64,000 bases of DNA from JAVDCA01 sp035293985. GTDB lineage: Bacteria; Pseudomonadota; Alphaproteobacteria; Rhizobiales; Xanthobacteraceae. The stretch is taken from contig DATGLS010000012.1 in NCBI GenBank assembly GCA_035293985.1, positions 1-64,000 on the forward strand, written 5' to 3'. Shown here piece after piece: positions 50,592 through 59,460 of this stretch (position 1 is the stretch's first letter; the number at the start of each line of letters is the position of its first letter). The translations under genes were made by a program, and so were the position numbers. The notes under the pieces were generated by a model. It saw only the letters and a program-made list of their open reading frames with translations. It made no database searches and was not told the origin of the DNA.

Positions 50592-53500
50592 ATGACGGAC
50601 ATGGGTACGCTGGCTGGCGCGGTACGACGCGTCCGCTTGTTCGTCTCCTCGCCCGGCGACGTAATGCCGGAGCGCGATCGGGTGGAGCGCGTCGTCGCAC
50701 GTCTCAATGCCGGACTTGTCGGGGCCGTCGCCATCGAGACGGTGCGCTGGGAACATCAGTATTACACTGCCGACGCGACCTTCCAGGCGCAGATCGCCGA
50801 TGTCGGCGCGTGCGACCTGGTGGTGAGCATCTTCTGGCAACGCCTCGGAACGCCGCTGCCGCCCGATTTCGAGCGAATGCCGGATGGCCAGCCTTATCCC
50901 AGCGGCACGGTCTACGAGGTGATGAAAGCCCTCGAGGCCAACCGGAAAAGCTCGCGCGGGTTGCCGGACGTCCTGGTTTATCGCAAAATGGCGGACGCGA
51001 CGGCGCCGCTGGACGACCGCGAACGCTATCGCCTGGCGCACGAGCAGCGCGAGGCCTTCCTTGATTTCTGGGATCGATGGTTCTTCACCGACGAGGGCCA
51101 GTTCAAGGCGGCTTACAATACCTTTCAGACGACGGACGAGTTCGAGCATAAGCTCGAGCAGCACCTGCGCGCCTGGCTGCAGGAACAAGGTCTGGCTTCG
51201 CGGGAAATCGTGTGGCCGATCGCCGAGCGGGGATCGCCCTATCGCGGCCTCGAGGCTTTCGACCACGACGATGAGGAAATCTTTTTTGGGCGCGAGCGTG
51301 AAATCGGTCGCGCAATCGAACGATTGGGAAGGGCGGCCGCGCGGGGTTGCGCTTTCCTGCTGCTGGTCGGCGAGAGTGGCTCGGGCAAGTCGTCGCTGGC
51401 GCGCGCCGGCATCGTGCCCAAGCTGATCCGTGGCGCCGTTCCGGGCATCGTTCAGAGCTGGCGCTATGCGGAAGTGCGCGCCGGCACCTCAGGCGACCTC
51501 GCCGCCGCCTGTTTTGCCCCCTCCGCCCTGCCGGAGCTCATGCGTGGCGATTTTCCGAGCGCCGGGCAGCTCGCTGATCTGATCGCCGGCAGCGGAAAGG
51601 CGGCCGCCTTGCCGATCCTGCGCGCGCTCGATCGGGTCGGCATGGATCTGCAACGCGAGCTCGCGGGCGAGGCTCCAATCGAGACTGGGCTGGTGCTGCT
51701 GCTCGACCAGGCGGAGGGGCTGCTCGTCGAGCCTGGCGCCGCGCTGGAGAATCTCGCCCGCATGCTCGACGAGCTCGCCCGCAGCGGTCGCGTGCTCGTC
51801 CTTGCCACGCTGCGCTCCGATGCCTACGGCCGCTTCGTGAAAGTGCCGGCCCTGCAGGCGCTCAAGGATGCCGGCGAAACCTTCGATGTGGCAATGCCGG
51901 ATCCAGCCGGGATGGCCGATATCGTGCGCCGGCCCGCCCATGTTGCCGGCATCGGTTTCGGCCGCGACCCTGCCACGGGGGCTTCAGTGGATGAAGCGAT
52001 CGTGGCTTCGGCCACCGGCCGAGACGCTCTGCCGCTTGTCGAGTTTGCCATGTCCCGTCTCTATCAGCGGATGATCGAGCGCCTGGGTCGCGCGCGCGTG
52101 CCGTTGGCCCAGGCCGGACCCGACGACCTCGTGCTCGCCTACGAGGATTATGCCGCGCTCGGCGGTCTCGAGGGCGCGATCGCGGAGGCTGCCGAAGGTG
52201 CATTTGCCATGGTACCCGCCGCGGCCCAGGACGCACTTCCGCGTCTGCTTCGCACGCTGGTGCGTTCCGGCGCCGAGCCGGAGCGTGAGCAAAGCCCGAT
52301 CTTCGCGCTCGCCGAAGTGCCGCATGAGGCGGCTGCATGCGATCCGGCCGCAGAGGAGCTGGTCGCGGCGCTCGCCGGCGCGCGTATCCTGGTCCTCGGC
52401 GGCATGAACGGCGCGCCGACGGTCAGGATCGCGCACGAGGCGGTTCTGCGAAGCTGGCCGCGCGCCCGCGAGATCGCGGCCGCGCATGACAAGTTCTTCC
52501 GTGTGCGCGCCGACATTCTCGCCGCCGAACAACGCTGGCGCCGGCATCAAGCCCTCGAAGCGGGCGGCGCCGATGGCTTCCTGCTTGCCCCGGGCGTGCC
52601 GCTCGCAGAGGCCCAGGACATCCGCGGCGCATTCGCCGGGGAACTCTCCCCCGATCTCATCGCCTTCATCGATCGTTCGAGTGCTCGTGCGCGCCGGCGC
52701 ACACGTTGGTTGATTGCGGCCTCGGCCGTTTTTGCGCTGACGGCGGCAGCGGCAGCTGTGGCGGCCGGAGCCGCGTGGATCGCACGCAACGAGGCGGCGG
52801 CGAATGCTGCCCTCGCGCGAGCGAATGCCGATAAGGCGTTGAGCAATTTTCATGGCGCTGCCGATCAGGCCGAAGCCCTGATCGTGACGCTCGGCGGCAA
52901 GCTCAGGAACACGACTGGCGTGAGCCGCGAGGCGCTCAAGACGATCCTGGATGAGGGCCGGCAGCAGATCGAGGCGCTCGCCGCGCGCGATCCGGACGAC
53001 CATTATGTCGCTCAGATACGTGCCAAGGCGGTGGCGAGCATTGCGGACATCCTCATCGACCTTGGCGAGCTCTCGGCCGCGCGCACCGAGCTCGCTTCCT
53101 GCGTACGTGACATCCGTCCAATCCCGCCGGAGCGATGGGACTGGATGGATCGTCACGTCGTGATGCTGTGCTTTTCGGCCGCCGCGCGGCTCGCCGGCGA
53201 GGAAGGCAAGGTCGACCAGGCGCTCTCGATCTCCGAACAGGCGCTGGAGATGGCGGCCGAAAACGCCAAAACGAACAGCTCGATCGACGCGCGTATTCTG
53301 ACCGAGCGGCTGATCACGGTCGGCGACCTGCTGATGCGAAACGGCAAGCTCGACCTGGCGGAAAAGCGATACGCTCAGGCTCTCGATCTGCGTCGCTCTC
53401 TCCTGAAAGCGGACGACAGTGCGAAGGCCCGCGCGGACCTCGCCGAGGCGCTCGACCGGATGGGCACGATCGCTGATCGTCGTGGTCAGCCGGATCAGGC

Positions 53501-54182
53501 GCTCGCGAGCTATCGCGAGGTCCTGGCGATGACGCAGCGGCTTTCCGCCGATGATCCCGGCAATACCGAGCTGCTGAGGAACCTGTCGGTCGCCTACGCG
53601 AAAATCGGGGTGACGCTCACGCGCACCGGGAATTGGGCGGACGCGGTCGACAACTATAGGCAAAGCGCGGATCTGCGGCGGCAGCTGGTCGACCGCGACC
53701 CCGGCAACTGGCAGTGGCGCGCCCTTTTGGCAGAGGCCATCGAGGGAACCGGCGTTGCACTCGCCCACGCCGGTCGGCTCGATGAGGGAAAGGGGCTGCT
53801 CACCGACGCGATTGCGCGCTACCGCGAGGTCGCGCAGCACGACCCGCGCAATGCGATTGCCCGGCGCGACCTCGCGCGTGCTCTCAATCAATATGCCGTT
53901 GCAATCCTGTCCACCGACCGGGCCGGAGCCCTCACCGCCGCTCACGAAAGCCTGGCGATCTTCCGCGGCCTCGTGCAGGGCGACTCGCCGCCCGCGTCGG
54001 CCTTGGTGGATGTCGCTATTACGATGCTGACCGTCGCGGATGCCGGCGAGGACACGCGTAAGAATTACGAGGGATCGCTCGCGATTCTGCGCGCCCTCGA
54101 TCAGCAAGGGACGCTGCCGCCTGGCATGCGCGCGAGCATGAAGAGCATCGAAGCCTACCTCGACAAGCTGCCGAAGCCGTAG
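50592..54182 (+). CDS. DUF4062-STAND NTPase-TPR protein
   Basis: A 1196-aa multidomain protein. Residues 14-130 form a DUF4062 domain (VRLFVSSPGDVMPERDRVE). An nSTAND1-type NTPase domain follows (about 210-520: GSPYRGLEAFDHDDEEIFFG, Walker A GESGSGKSS at 260-268, Walker B LVLLLDQAEG at 367-376). A membrane helix lies near 706-730 (WLIAASAVFALTAAAAAVAA), then a coiled coil and TPR repeats to the C-terminus (for example LDLAEKRYAQALDLRRSLLK). STAND proteins switch on signalling or self-killing on ligand binding, and several are bacterial immune sensors. The lone gene sits beside debris. Start chosen for GGAGG. Confidence 0.85.
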   Translation: MTDMGTLAGAVRRVRLFVSSPGDVMPERDRVERVVARLNAGLVGAVAIETVRWEHQYYTADATFQAQIADVGACDLVVSIFWQRLGTPLPPDFERMPDGQPYPSGTVYEVMKALEANRKSSRGLPDVLVYRKMADATAPLDDRERYRLAHEQREAFLDFWDRWFFTDEGQFKAAYNTFQTTDEFEHKLEQHLRAWLQEQGLASREIVWPIAERGSPYRGLEAFDHDDEEIFFGREREIGRAIERLGRAAARGCAFLLLVGESGSGKSSLARAGIVPKLIRGAVPGIVQSWRYAEVRAGTSGDLAAACFAPSALPELMRGDFPSAGQLADLIAGSGKAAALPILRALDRVGMDLQRELAGEAPIETGLVLLLDQAEGLLVEPGAALENLARMLDELARSGRVLVLATLRSDAYGRFVKVPALQALKDAGETFDVAMPDPAGMADIVRRPAHVAGIGFGRDPATGASVDEAIVASATGRDALPLVEFAMSRLYQRMIERLGRARVPLAQAGPDDLVLAYEDYAALGGLEGAIAEAAEGAFAMVPAAAQDALPRLLRTLVRSGAEPEREQSPIFALAEVPHEAAACDPAAEELVAALAGARILVLGGMNGAPTVRIAHEAVLRSWPRAREIAAAHDKFFRVRADILAAEQRWRRHQALEAGGADGFLLAPGVPLAEAQDIRGAFAGELSPDLIAFIDRSSARARRRTRWLIAASAVFALTAAAAAVAAGAAWIARNEAAANAALARANADKALSNFHGAADQAEALIVTLGGKLRNTTGVSREALKTILDEGRQQIEALAARDPDDHYVAQIRAKAVASIADILIDLGELSAARTELASCVRDIRPIPPERWDWMDRHVVMLCFSAAARLAGEEGKVDQALSISEQALEMAAENAKTNSSIDARILTERLITVGDLLMRNGKLDLAEKRYAQALDLRRSLLKADDSAKARADLAEALDRMGTIADRRGQPDQALASYREVLAMTQRLSADDPGNTELLRNLSVAYAKIGVTLTRTGNWADAVDNYRQSADLRRQLVDRDPGNWQWRALLAEAIEGTGVALAHAGRLDEGKGLLTDAIARYREVAQHDPRNAIARRDLARALNQYAVAILSTDRAGALTAAHESLAIFRGLVQGDSPPASALVDVAITMLTVADAGEDTRKNYEGSLAILRALDQQGTLPPGMRASMKSIEAYLDKLPKP

Positions 54183-54236
54183 TGGACCTTCGGGCGCCGG
54201 CGGTGGCTTCGGGCGCTGGCGCCGCGATCAGCATGG

Positions 54237-54474
54237 CCCATCCGCCGCACGATCACGACGAGCGGCTATCAGCATCGCATCTTCGTCTCCGCCATCATCT
54301 ACGGGTCGATCCATCATCGTGGTGCTAGCGGTACAGTCGCCGATCTTCTGGATCATGTACCTGATGCACGACATCACCAACGGCGTCGGCCGGCCACCCA
54401 ACGGCTGGATCTCCGACCACATCGGCCGCGCCAACGTGATGGGCATCGCCTTCGGCATCGGCGCCGTGTGCAAC
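54237..54474 (+). pseudogene. Shredded fragment of an OxlT-like MFS transporter gene
   Basis: This stretch matches the intact MFS gene at 44287-44755 with two internal deletions. ATCACGACGAGCGGCTATCA matches near 44302, GTCGCCGATCTTCTGGATCA near 44472, and CACATCGGCCGCGCCAACGT near 44690, but the joins skip about 90 and 130 bp. The longest matching tract of about 115 bp has only a handful of changes. No intact frame remains, so it is a remnant of this gene or of a close paralogue. Confidence 0.85.
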
Positions 54475-54507
54475 GCGCGGCGCCACGGGCTCAGCCTGCC
54501 GGTTACG

Positions 54508-54935
54508 GCCGATGCTGGCGGCCGCGACGCAGAGGGTCGCGGTCCAAGACCCGGTGCGCGATGCCGAGTTCAGGGTCGTCGCCTCCGTGTGCGGCCCTCG
54601 CGCCCGAGATATCGGCGCTCGCCCTGCAGATCGCGGGCGACGGCGCGAGCGACGCGCGCCGCGCCGCCGCTGTGCGCATCGCCGAAGCGCAAGTCGACCT
54701 CAGCTGCATCCGACGTGCGCGGCTCCGTGACCGAGGAGCTCCTCGCCGGCAAGGGGGTGACGCGCGAGCTGGTGCGGCTCGACCGCTATGAACGGCGCGC
54801 GCTGTCGCGGGCGCAAGCTGGCGATCCGTGACTACGACGAGACAGGATGGGAGCGCTAAAATCAAGGGTTGTAGATCGAGGCCGCGCACGATTTTTTCCA
54901 AAGTTGGCAGAACAATCTCGAATTCCGCTGAGATT
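54508..54935 (+). pseudogene. Remnant of a conserved hypothetical gene (frameshifted)
   Basis: Fragments in different frames include RAAAVRIAEAQVDL, then LVRLDRYERRALSR and, one base shifted, RKLAIRDYDE. This pattern (RIAEAQxDL, LDRYERRALSRRKxAIR) resembles a hypothetical protein widespread in Bradyrhizobium-type genomes. At least one extra base (near 54815) and further breaks stop it being read as a single frame. Recognition is from memory, hence moderate confidence. Confidence 0.4.
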
Positions 54936-55042
54936 TCAGTGGGAGATCCGGGGCCTGCGCACCCGACGATCGTCGTCGTAGCCCCCTTGACCGCCAGCGC
55001 CGCGCCATCGCTCAGCGTTCACAGGGAATGCCGTTCGCTTCG

Positions 55043-55210
55043 TGGCAGGCGGCCACTGCCTGGATGCGATCGAGACCCTCAGAACGTGCGAAATGACGGC
55101 GCTGCTGGTGTTGCAGGAATGTCGGGTGCCGACGGCATGTGACGCCCGACCCGCAACCCGCGCAGCCGCCCGCCCCGCCATCACCAATGTGCTCGCACGC
55201 GGTCGCGTCG
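55043..55210 (+). pseudogene. Remnant of an MmgE/PrpD 3' end and following spacer
   Basis: The reading CLDAIETLRTCEMTALLVL matches the end of the intact PrpD gene (CLGAIETLKSVREMTALLAL, near 43200-43270). About 60 bp later, GCCGCCCGCCCCGCCATCAC-ANGTGCTCG matches the spacer before the MFS gene (near 43760-43790). The order relative to the MFS fragment at 54237 is reversed, which points to rearrangement after duplication. Confidence 0.6.
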
Positions 55211-55378
55211 CGGCATTTCGCTATGGCGTGCCGAGCCACGCGCGACCGCTGTGACGATGATCACATCGCGCTCCCTCGCGGCCGTGACAAACGGGCAGGT
55301 CTCGACCGGCATCTCATCTGAAGGAGGCCGCGGACGAGCGCCCGATCGAACTCGGCTGAACCTTGAGAGGAGAAGATC

Positions 55379-55663
55379 ATGTTCGGTTTTGCGAGGAAGA
55401 CTTGTCTGGTCGTGCCCTTCGTTCTGGCGCTCGTCAGCAGCCATGCATCGGCAGGGAGCTGGCTCAAGGCGACGCCCGCCAACCCGCTCGTTGGCCCGGT
55501 CGCACAGCGCTCGGCTCCGCTGGTTCAAAATGTCACTCCGCGAGTGACGAATTATCGAAGCTACTGCGTGTGGCCGGTCCCGTTGGGATGCATGTGCCGC
55601 CACATCGACTACGGCAGTGGATGCTGCGTGGACATGTTCTGTTCGATGAAGACCCATCAATAG
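55379..55663 (+). CDS. Small secreted Cys-rich protein
   Basis: A 94-aa protein with a signal peptide (MFGFARKTCLVVPFVLALVS, cleavage after HASA). The mature C-terminal half has a tight Cys cluster (YCVWPVPLGCMCRHIDYGSG then CCVDMFCSM), pointing to a disulfide-rich or metal-binding secreted peptide. GGAGAAG precedes the ATG by 5 nt. It is followed by another small secreted gene. Not recognised. Confidence 0.55.
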   Translation: MFGFARKTCLVVPFVLALVSSHASAGSWLKATPANPLVGPVAQRSAPLVQNVTPRVTNYRSYCVWPVPLGCMCRHIDYGSGCCVDMFCSMKTHQ

Positions 55664-55735
55664 ATCGCTCGGCTTGGTGCCGCAGCATCTGTAGCAGGGT
55701 AGACCTGCGTGTTCTCACTAGAGGAAGGAAAAGCC

Positions 55736-56047
55736 ATGACCATCATCAGAAAGTCCGCCCTGGTTCTGCTCGTCGCCGCCGTCGGCAGCGCAGTCAACAT
55801 CGCGCAAGCGGCACCGTGGCAGCGGCCCGCAATGGCAAGCATCCATGCGACTCTTGCCCACGTCGCTTCGTATGCGGCGCGCGGCCCGGGCGGCAGGCCA
55901 ATGCCCATTGTAAACGCGGGCCTGCGGCGGGGCATCGTCTTGTACGGCAAATTTCATTGCGAGGGTGGTTGCCCACAGCCTCCGCCGGCGCCATCACCTC
56001 CGCCTTCGTCAGGCCCCCCACCGCCGTGGCCTGAGCGGCATCGCTGA
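55736..56047 (+). CDS. Small secreted Pro-rich protein
   Basis: A 103-aa protein with a signal peptide (MTIIRKSALVLLVAAVGSAV, cleavage near AQAA) and a Pro-rich end (PQPPPAPSPPPSSGPPPPWP). The middle has HATLAHVASYAARGPGG and one Cys pair (FHCEGGCP). The GGAAGG upstream supports the ATG at 55736. It may be exported with the preceding Cys-rich protein. Family unknown. Confidence 0.5.
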   Translation: MTIIRKSALVLLVAAVGSAVNIAQAAPWQRPAMASIHATLAHVASYAARGPGGRPMPIVNAGLRRGIVLYGKFHCEGGCPQPPPAPSPPPSSGPPPPWPERHR

Positions 56048-56171
56048 CCGCGTCGCACTGCGGCACGCTCCGGGAAAAGCCCGCGCCGGACTTGATCCGG
56101 GGCGGGCACCGGCTCGCCGACAAGGCCGGGCGCTCAATCCCAGCCATGATGGCGCGATGGATCTGGAAACT

Positions 56172-57254
56172 TCACCCGATCGCCGGCGCCGCCGTCTTTC
56201 GCTCCGCCCGCGCCGCCGCCTTGATCGCATCGAGGATCGGCCTCGCCGACGTCACCACGCCGGCGCGCTGGATGTTGTCGAGGAAGCATCTTGCGCTGTC
56301 GTCCCACGTCATCGTCTGCGCGAAGGCGCGGCAGGCGTCCCGCGAAATCTCCAACGCCTTGAGGCAGGCGGTGCGCAGGTCCTCGTGCAGCACCGCGACC
56401 GGCGCGTTGCCGATGACGTCGCGCGTCGCCGCCACCGGGAAGCCGGCGATCGGCGTGGCGCAGGCGAGCGATTCGAGGAGCACCAGGCCGGAGGTGTCGG
56501 TGCGGCTCGGAAACACGAAAACGTCGGCCGCGGCGTAGATGCGGGCGAGCTCCTCGCCGTCGTTGCCGCCGAGGAAGATCGTCTTGGGGTAGCGCCGCGC
56601 GAGGTCGTCGCGCGCCGGCCCTTGGCCGACCACCACCTTGGTGCCGCGGAGATCGAGAGCGAGGAACGCCGCGATGTTCCTGTTCGCCGCGACGCGACCG
56701 ACCGTGAGGAAGATCGGACGCAGCAGGCCGAGGCTCGCATCGGGCTGCGGGCGGAAGAGGTGCGCATCGACGCCGGGTGGCCAGCGCAGCACGTCGTTGA
56801 AGCCGCGCCGGCCGAGCTCGTCGCCGAGCGAGGCGCTGGATGCCATGATGCCGCGGCCGGCATTGTGGAACCAACGCAAGAACCCCCAGGCGAGGCTCTC
56901 GGGGATGGACCAGCGCGCGGATGCGTATTCGGCGGGCCGCGTATGAAAGCTCGTGGTGAATGGCTTGCGTCGGCGGCGGCAGTAGCGCCGCACGGCGAGG
57001 CCGACCGGGCCCTCAGTCGCGATGTGGATGGCGTCGGGCGCGAAGTCGGCGATGCGCGTCGCGATCTGGCGCCGGCTCGGCACCGCGATGCGGATATCGG
57101 GCGCGCCGGGCACGGCCATCATGCGCATGCCCTCGGGGGTGAGAAAGCCGACCTCGACGCCGAGCCGGCGCAGCGCGGCCGCGAGCGATGTCAGCGTGCG
57201 AACGACGTCATTGAGCTGCGGCAGCCACGCATCCGTTGCAACCAGAATACGCAT
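56172..57254 (-). CDS. agt: GT4-family glycosyltransferase (Agt-like), copy 2
   Basis: A 360-aa GT-B glycosyltransferase: the opening MRILVATDAWLPQLNDVVRT, acceptor-side HIATEGPVGLAVRRYCRRRR and FHTRPAEYASARWSIPE, and the donor-side DVFVFPSRTDTSGLVLLESL. It is paralogous to the gene at 29191-30243. It lies 4 bp after a PlcP-like metallophosphoesterase gene, the arrangement in which plcP releases diacylglycerol from phospholipids and agt adds sugar to it when phosphate is short. The gene name follows that context, with substrate unproven. Confidence 0.78.
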   Translation of the reverse strand: MRILVATDAWLPQLNDVVRTLTSLAAALRRLGVEVGFLTPEGMRMMAVPGAPDIRIAVPSRRQIATRIADFAPDAIHIATEGPVGLAVRRYCRRRRKPFTTSFHTRPAEYASARWSIPESLAWGFLRWFHNAGRGIMASSASLGDELGRRGFNDVLRWPPGVDAHLFRPQPDASLGLLRPIFLTVGRVAANRNIAAFLALDLRGTKVVVGQGPARDDLARRYPKTIFLGGNDGEELARIYAAADVFVFPSRTDTSGLVLLESLACATPIAGFPVAATRDVIGNAPVAVLHEDLRTACLKALEISRDACRAFAQTMTWDDSARCFLDNIQRAGVVTSARPILDAIKAAARAERKTAAPAIG

Positions 57255-57258
57255 TGCA

Positions 57259-58062
57259 TTACGCGGCTTTCGCTTCCGCCATCGCGGGCTTGCGCAAGCT
57301 GCCGTGCGCGTCCTCGACCCAGTTGATGATCTCGAGCTTGCCGTCGGGATGCTCGAGCACGGCGCTGCAGCTTTCCACCCAGTCGCCGCAGTTGACGTAT
57401 TGCGTGCCGCCGAACATGCGCATGGCGGCGTGGTGGATGTGGCCGCAGATCACGCCGTCGGCGTGATGGCGCGCGGCCTCGCCGGCGAGCGCGGTCTCGA
57501 ACTCGCCGATGTAGTTGACCGCGTTCTTCACCTGCAGCTTCGCCCAACGCGACAGCGACCAGTAGGGCAGGCCGAGCTGGCGGCGGATGGCATTGAAGCT
57601 GGTGTTCAGCACGAGCGCGAATCGATAGGCATGGTCTCCGAGCAGCGCGAGCCAGCGCGCATAGCGCACCACGAGGTCGAACTGGTCGCCGTGGGTGACG
57701 AGGTAGCGCCGCCCGTCGGCCGCCACATGCACCGCGTTCGCCACCACCTCGACGCCGCCGAAATGGGTGCCGTAGAAGTCGCGCAGGAACTCGTCGTGGT
57801 TGCCCGGGATGTAGATCATGCGCGCACCCTTGCGCGCCTTGCGCAGGAGCTTCTGCACCACGTCATTGTGGGTCGAGGGCCAGTACCAGCTTTGGCGTAT
57901 CGCCCACCCGTCGACGACGTCGCCGACCAGGTAGATGGTGTCGGCGTCGTGGTAGCGCAGGAAATCGAGCAATCGCTCGGCCTGACACCCGCGCGTGCCG
58001 AGGTGCACATCGGAAATGAACAGGGCGCGGAAACGACGCGCGGATTCGTCCGTCGTCACCAT
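57259..58062 (-). CDS. plcP: PlcP-like metallophosphoesterase (phospholipase C-type)
   Basis: A 267-aa calcineurin-like phosphoesterase: the metal-binding FISDVHLGTRGCQAERLL, YLVGDVVDGWAI, IYIPGNHDEFLRDFYG, YLVTHGDQFDLV and VICGHIHHAAMRMFGG follow the family order. LpxH-like sequences look similar, but the partner glycosyltransferase and length match rhizobial PlcP, which strips head groups from phosphatidylcholine under phosphorus limitation. Start ATG at 58062, with GAGAT upstream. Divergent from the UPF0104 gene. No convincing Pho box was found ahead of it. Confidence 0.75.
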   Translation of the reverse strand: MVTTDESARRFRALFISDVHLGTRGCQAERLLDFLRYHDADTIYLVGDVVDGWAIRQSWYWPSTHNDVVQKLLRKARKGARMIYIPGNHDEFLRDFYGTHFGGVEVVANAVHVAADGRRYLVTHGDQFDLVVRYARWLALLGDHAYRFALVLNTSFNAIRRQLGLPYWSLSRWAKLQVKNAVNYIGEFETALAGEAARHHADGVICGHIHHAAMRMFGGTQYVNCGDWVESCSAVLEHPDGKLEIINWVEDAHGSLRKPAMAEAKAA

Positions 58063-58141
58063 TCCGATCTCATCGTACCGAAGCTCGATGCCCAACTGGC
58101 TTTCCGGATATGTAGTTGATTCGTATATCAATCTTGTGACG

Positions 58142-59275
58142 ATGCGACATCGCCATGGTGGACAGCCGGGGGATAAGCCCCTTTCGACCGTCGTCAATCT
58201 GTCGTATGGGCGTGGAAACCGTCAGATCACTGCAAATCGCTACCAGCGACAACGAAGGGCCAGAGGACTGCGATTGCTCGCTCAGGTTTGGAACGCCGCG
58301 ATCGCCGTCGTTGCGCGCACCCGCTGGAGCCGGATCGGGCTCGTCCTCAGCGCCTGCATCATCGGCATCTCGCTCGCGATCCTGTGGCGCCGGCTGCATC
58401 ACCTCGACCTTCACCACGTGATGGTCGCGCTCGCCAAGAAGGCGCCGCACGAGATCGCGCTCGCCGCGCTGGCGATCGCGGCCTCGTATGCATCGCTCAC
58501 CTTCTATGACTGGTTCGCGTTGCGCACCATCGGCGAGCGCCACGTGCCCTATCGCGTCGCCGCGCTCGCGAGCTTCACCGGCTACTCGATCGGCCACAAT
58601 GTCGGCGCGACCCTCTTCACCAGCGGCGCGATCCGCTACCGCATCTACTCGTTCTACGGCCTGCGCGTGCTCGAGATCACCAAGCTCTGCTTCGTCACCG
58701 GCCTCACGTTCTGGCTCGGCAATCTCACGGTGCTCGGGCTCGGGCTTGCTTACGTGCCGGGGGCCGCGAGTGCGGTCGATCACCTGCCGGCATGGGCGAA
58801 CCGCACCATCGGCATCACGGCGCTATGCGTCATCCTGAGCTACGTCGTCTATGTGTGGCGCCAGCCCCGCATCGTCGGCTTCGATCGCTGGCAGGTGACG
58901 CTGCCGAACGGGCCGCTCACCCTGGTGCAGATCCTGATCGGCATCACCGATCTCTTCTTCTGTTCGGTCGCGATCTCGCTCTTGATCCCGGCGCAGCCGC
59001 CGATCGCGTTTGCGGCGCTGTCGGTGATCTTCGTGTTCGCGACCCTGTTCGGCTTCGCGAGCCACGCGCCGGGCTCGCTCGGCGTGTTCGACGCCGCTAT
59101 GCTGGTCGGGCTGGGTCAGTTCGACCGCGAGGAGCTGGTGGCGGGCCTGCTGCTGTTTCGCCTGCTCTACTTCATCCTACCGTTCATGGTCGCGCTGCTG
59201 TCGGTTGGCGCGCGTGAATTATGGCTCGCGACCACGCGGGCCCAACCCATTGCGCGTCCAGAGGAGCGTTCCTAG
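58142..59275 (+). CDS. UPF0104/lysylphosphatidylglycerol-synthase-TM-family membrane protein
   Basis: A membrane protein with about eight helices and the UPF0104 (YbhN) features GYSIGHNVGATLFTSGAIRY and FGFASHAPGSLGVFDAAMLV. This family shares the flippase part of MprF. About 377 residues result from the ATG at 58142; the real start could lie further downstream, since the first 45 residues are basic and not membrane-like. It is divergent from plcP (79 bp between starts), so a shared promoter region and lipid role are plausible. Confidence 0.75.
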   Translation: MRHRHGGQPGDKPLSTVVNLSYGRGNRQITANRYQRQRRARGLRLLAQVWNAAIAVVARTRWSRIGLVLSACIIGISLAILWRRLHHLDLHHVMVALAKKAPHEIALAALAIAASYASLTFYDWFALRTIGERHVPYRVAALASFTGYSIGHNVGATLFTSGAIRYRIYSFYGLRVLEITKLCFVTGLTFWLGNLTVLGLGLAYVPGAASAVDHLPAWANRTIGITALCVILSYVVYVWRQPRIVGFDRWQVTLPNGPLTLVQILIGITDLFFCSVAISLLIPAQPPIAFAALSVIFVFATLFGFASHAPGSLGVFDAAMLVGLGQFDREELVAGLLLFRLLYFILPFMVALLSVGARELWLATTRAQPIARPEERS

Positions 59276-59460
59276 ATTCAGGGAACCCGTCGGGTACACG
59301 GAGAGTTGATTAAGGTTGTAGTCGTCGTCTGGTCGCGCCTTGAGCCTCATCGATTGCAGGTTCACGGACCGAAACGTAGGTCGCATTTTCAGGGGCGAAC
59401 CGTTGACCCCCGACGCGGGCAAGCTCCCGTTTGAAAATGCCTTTCAGGTGGGGGCGCCGC

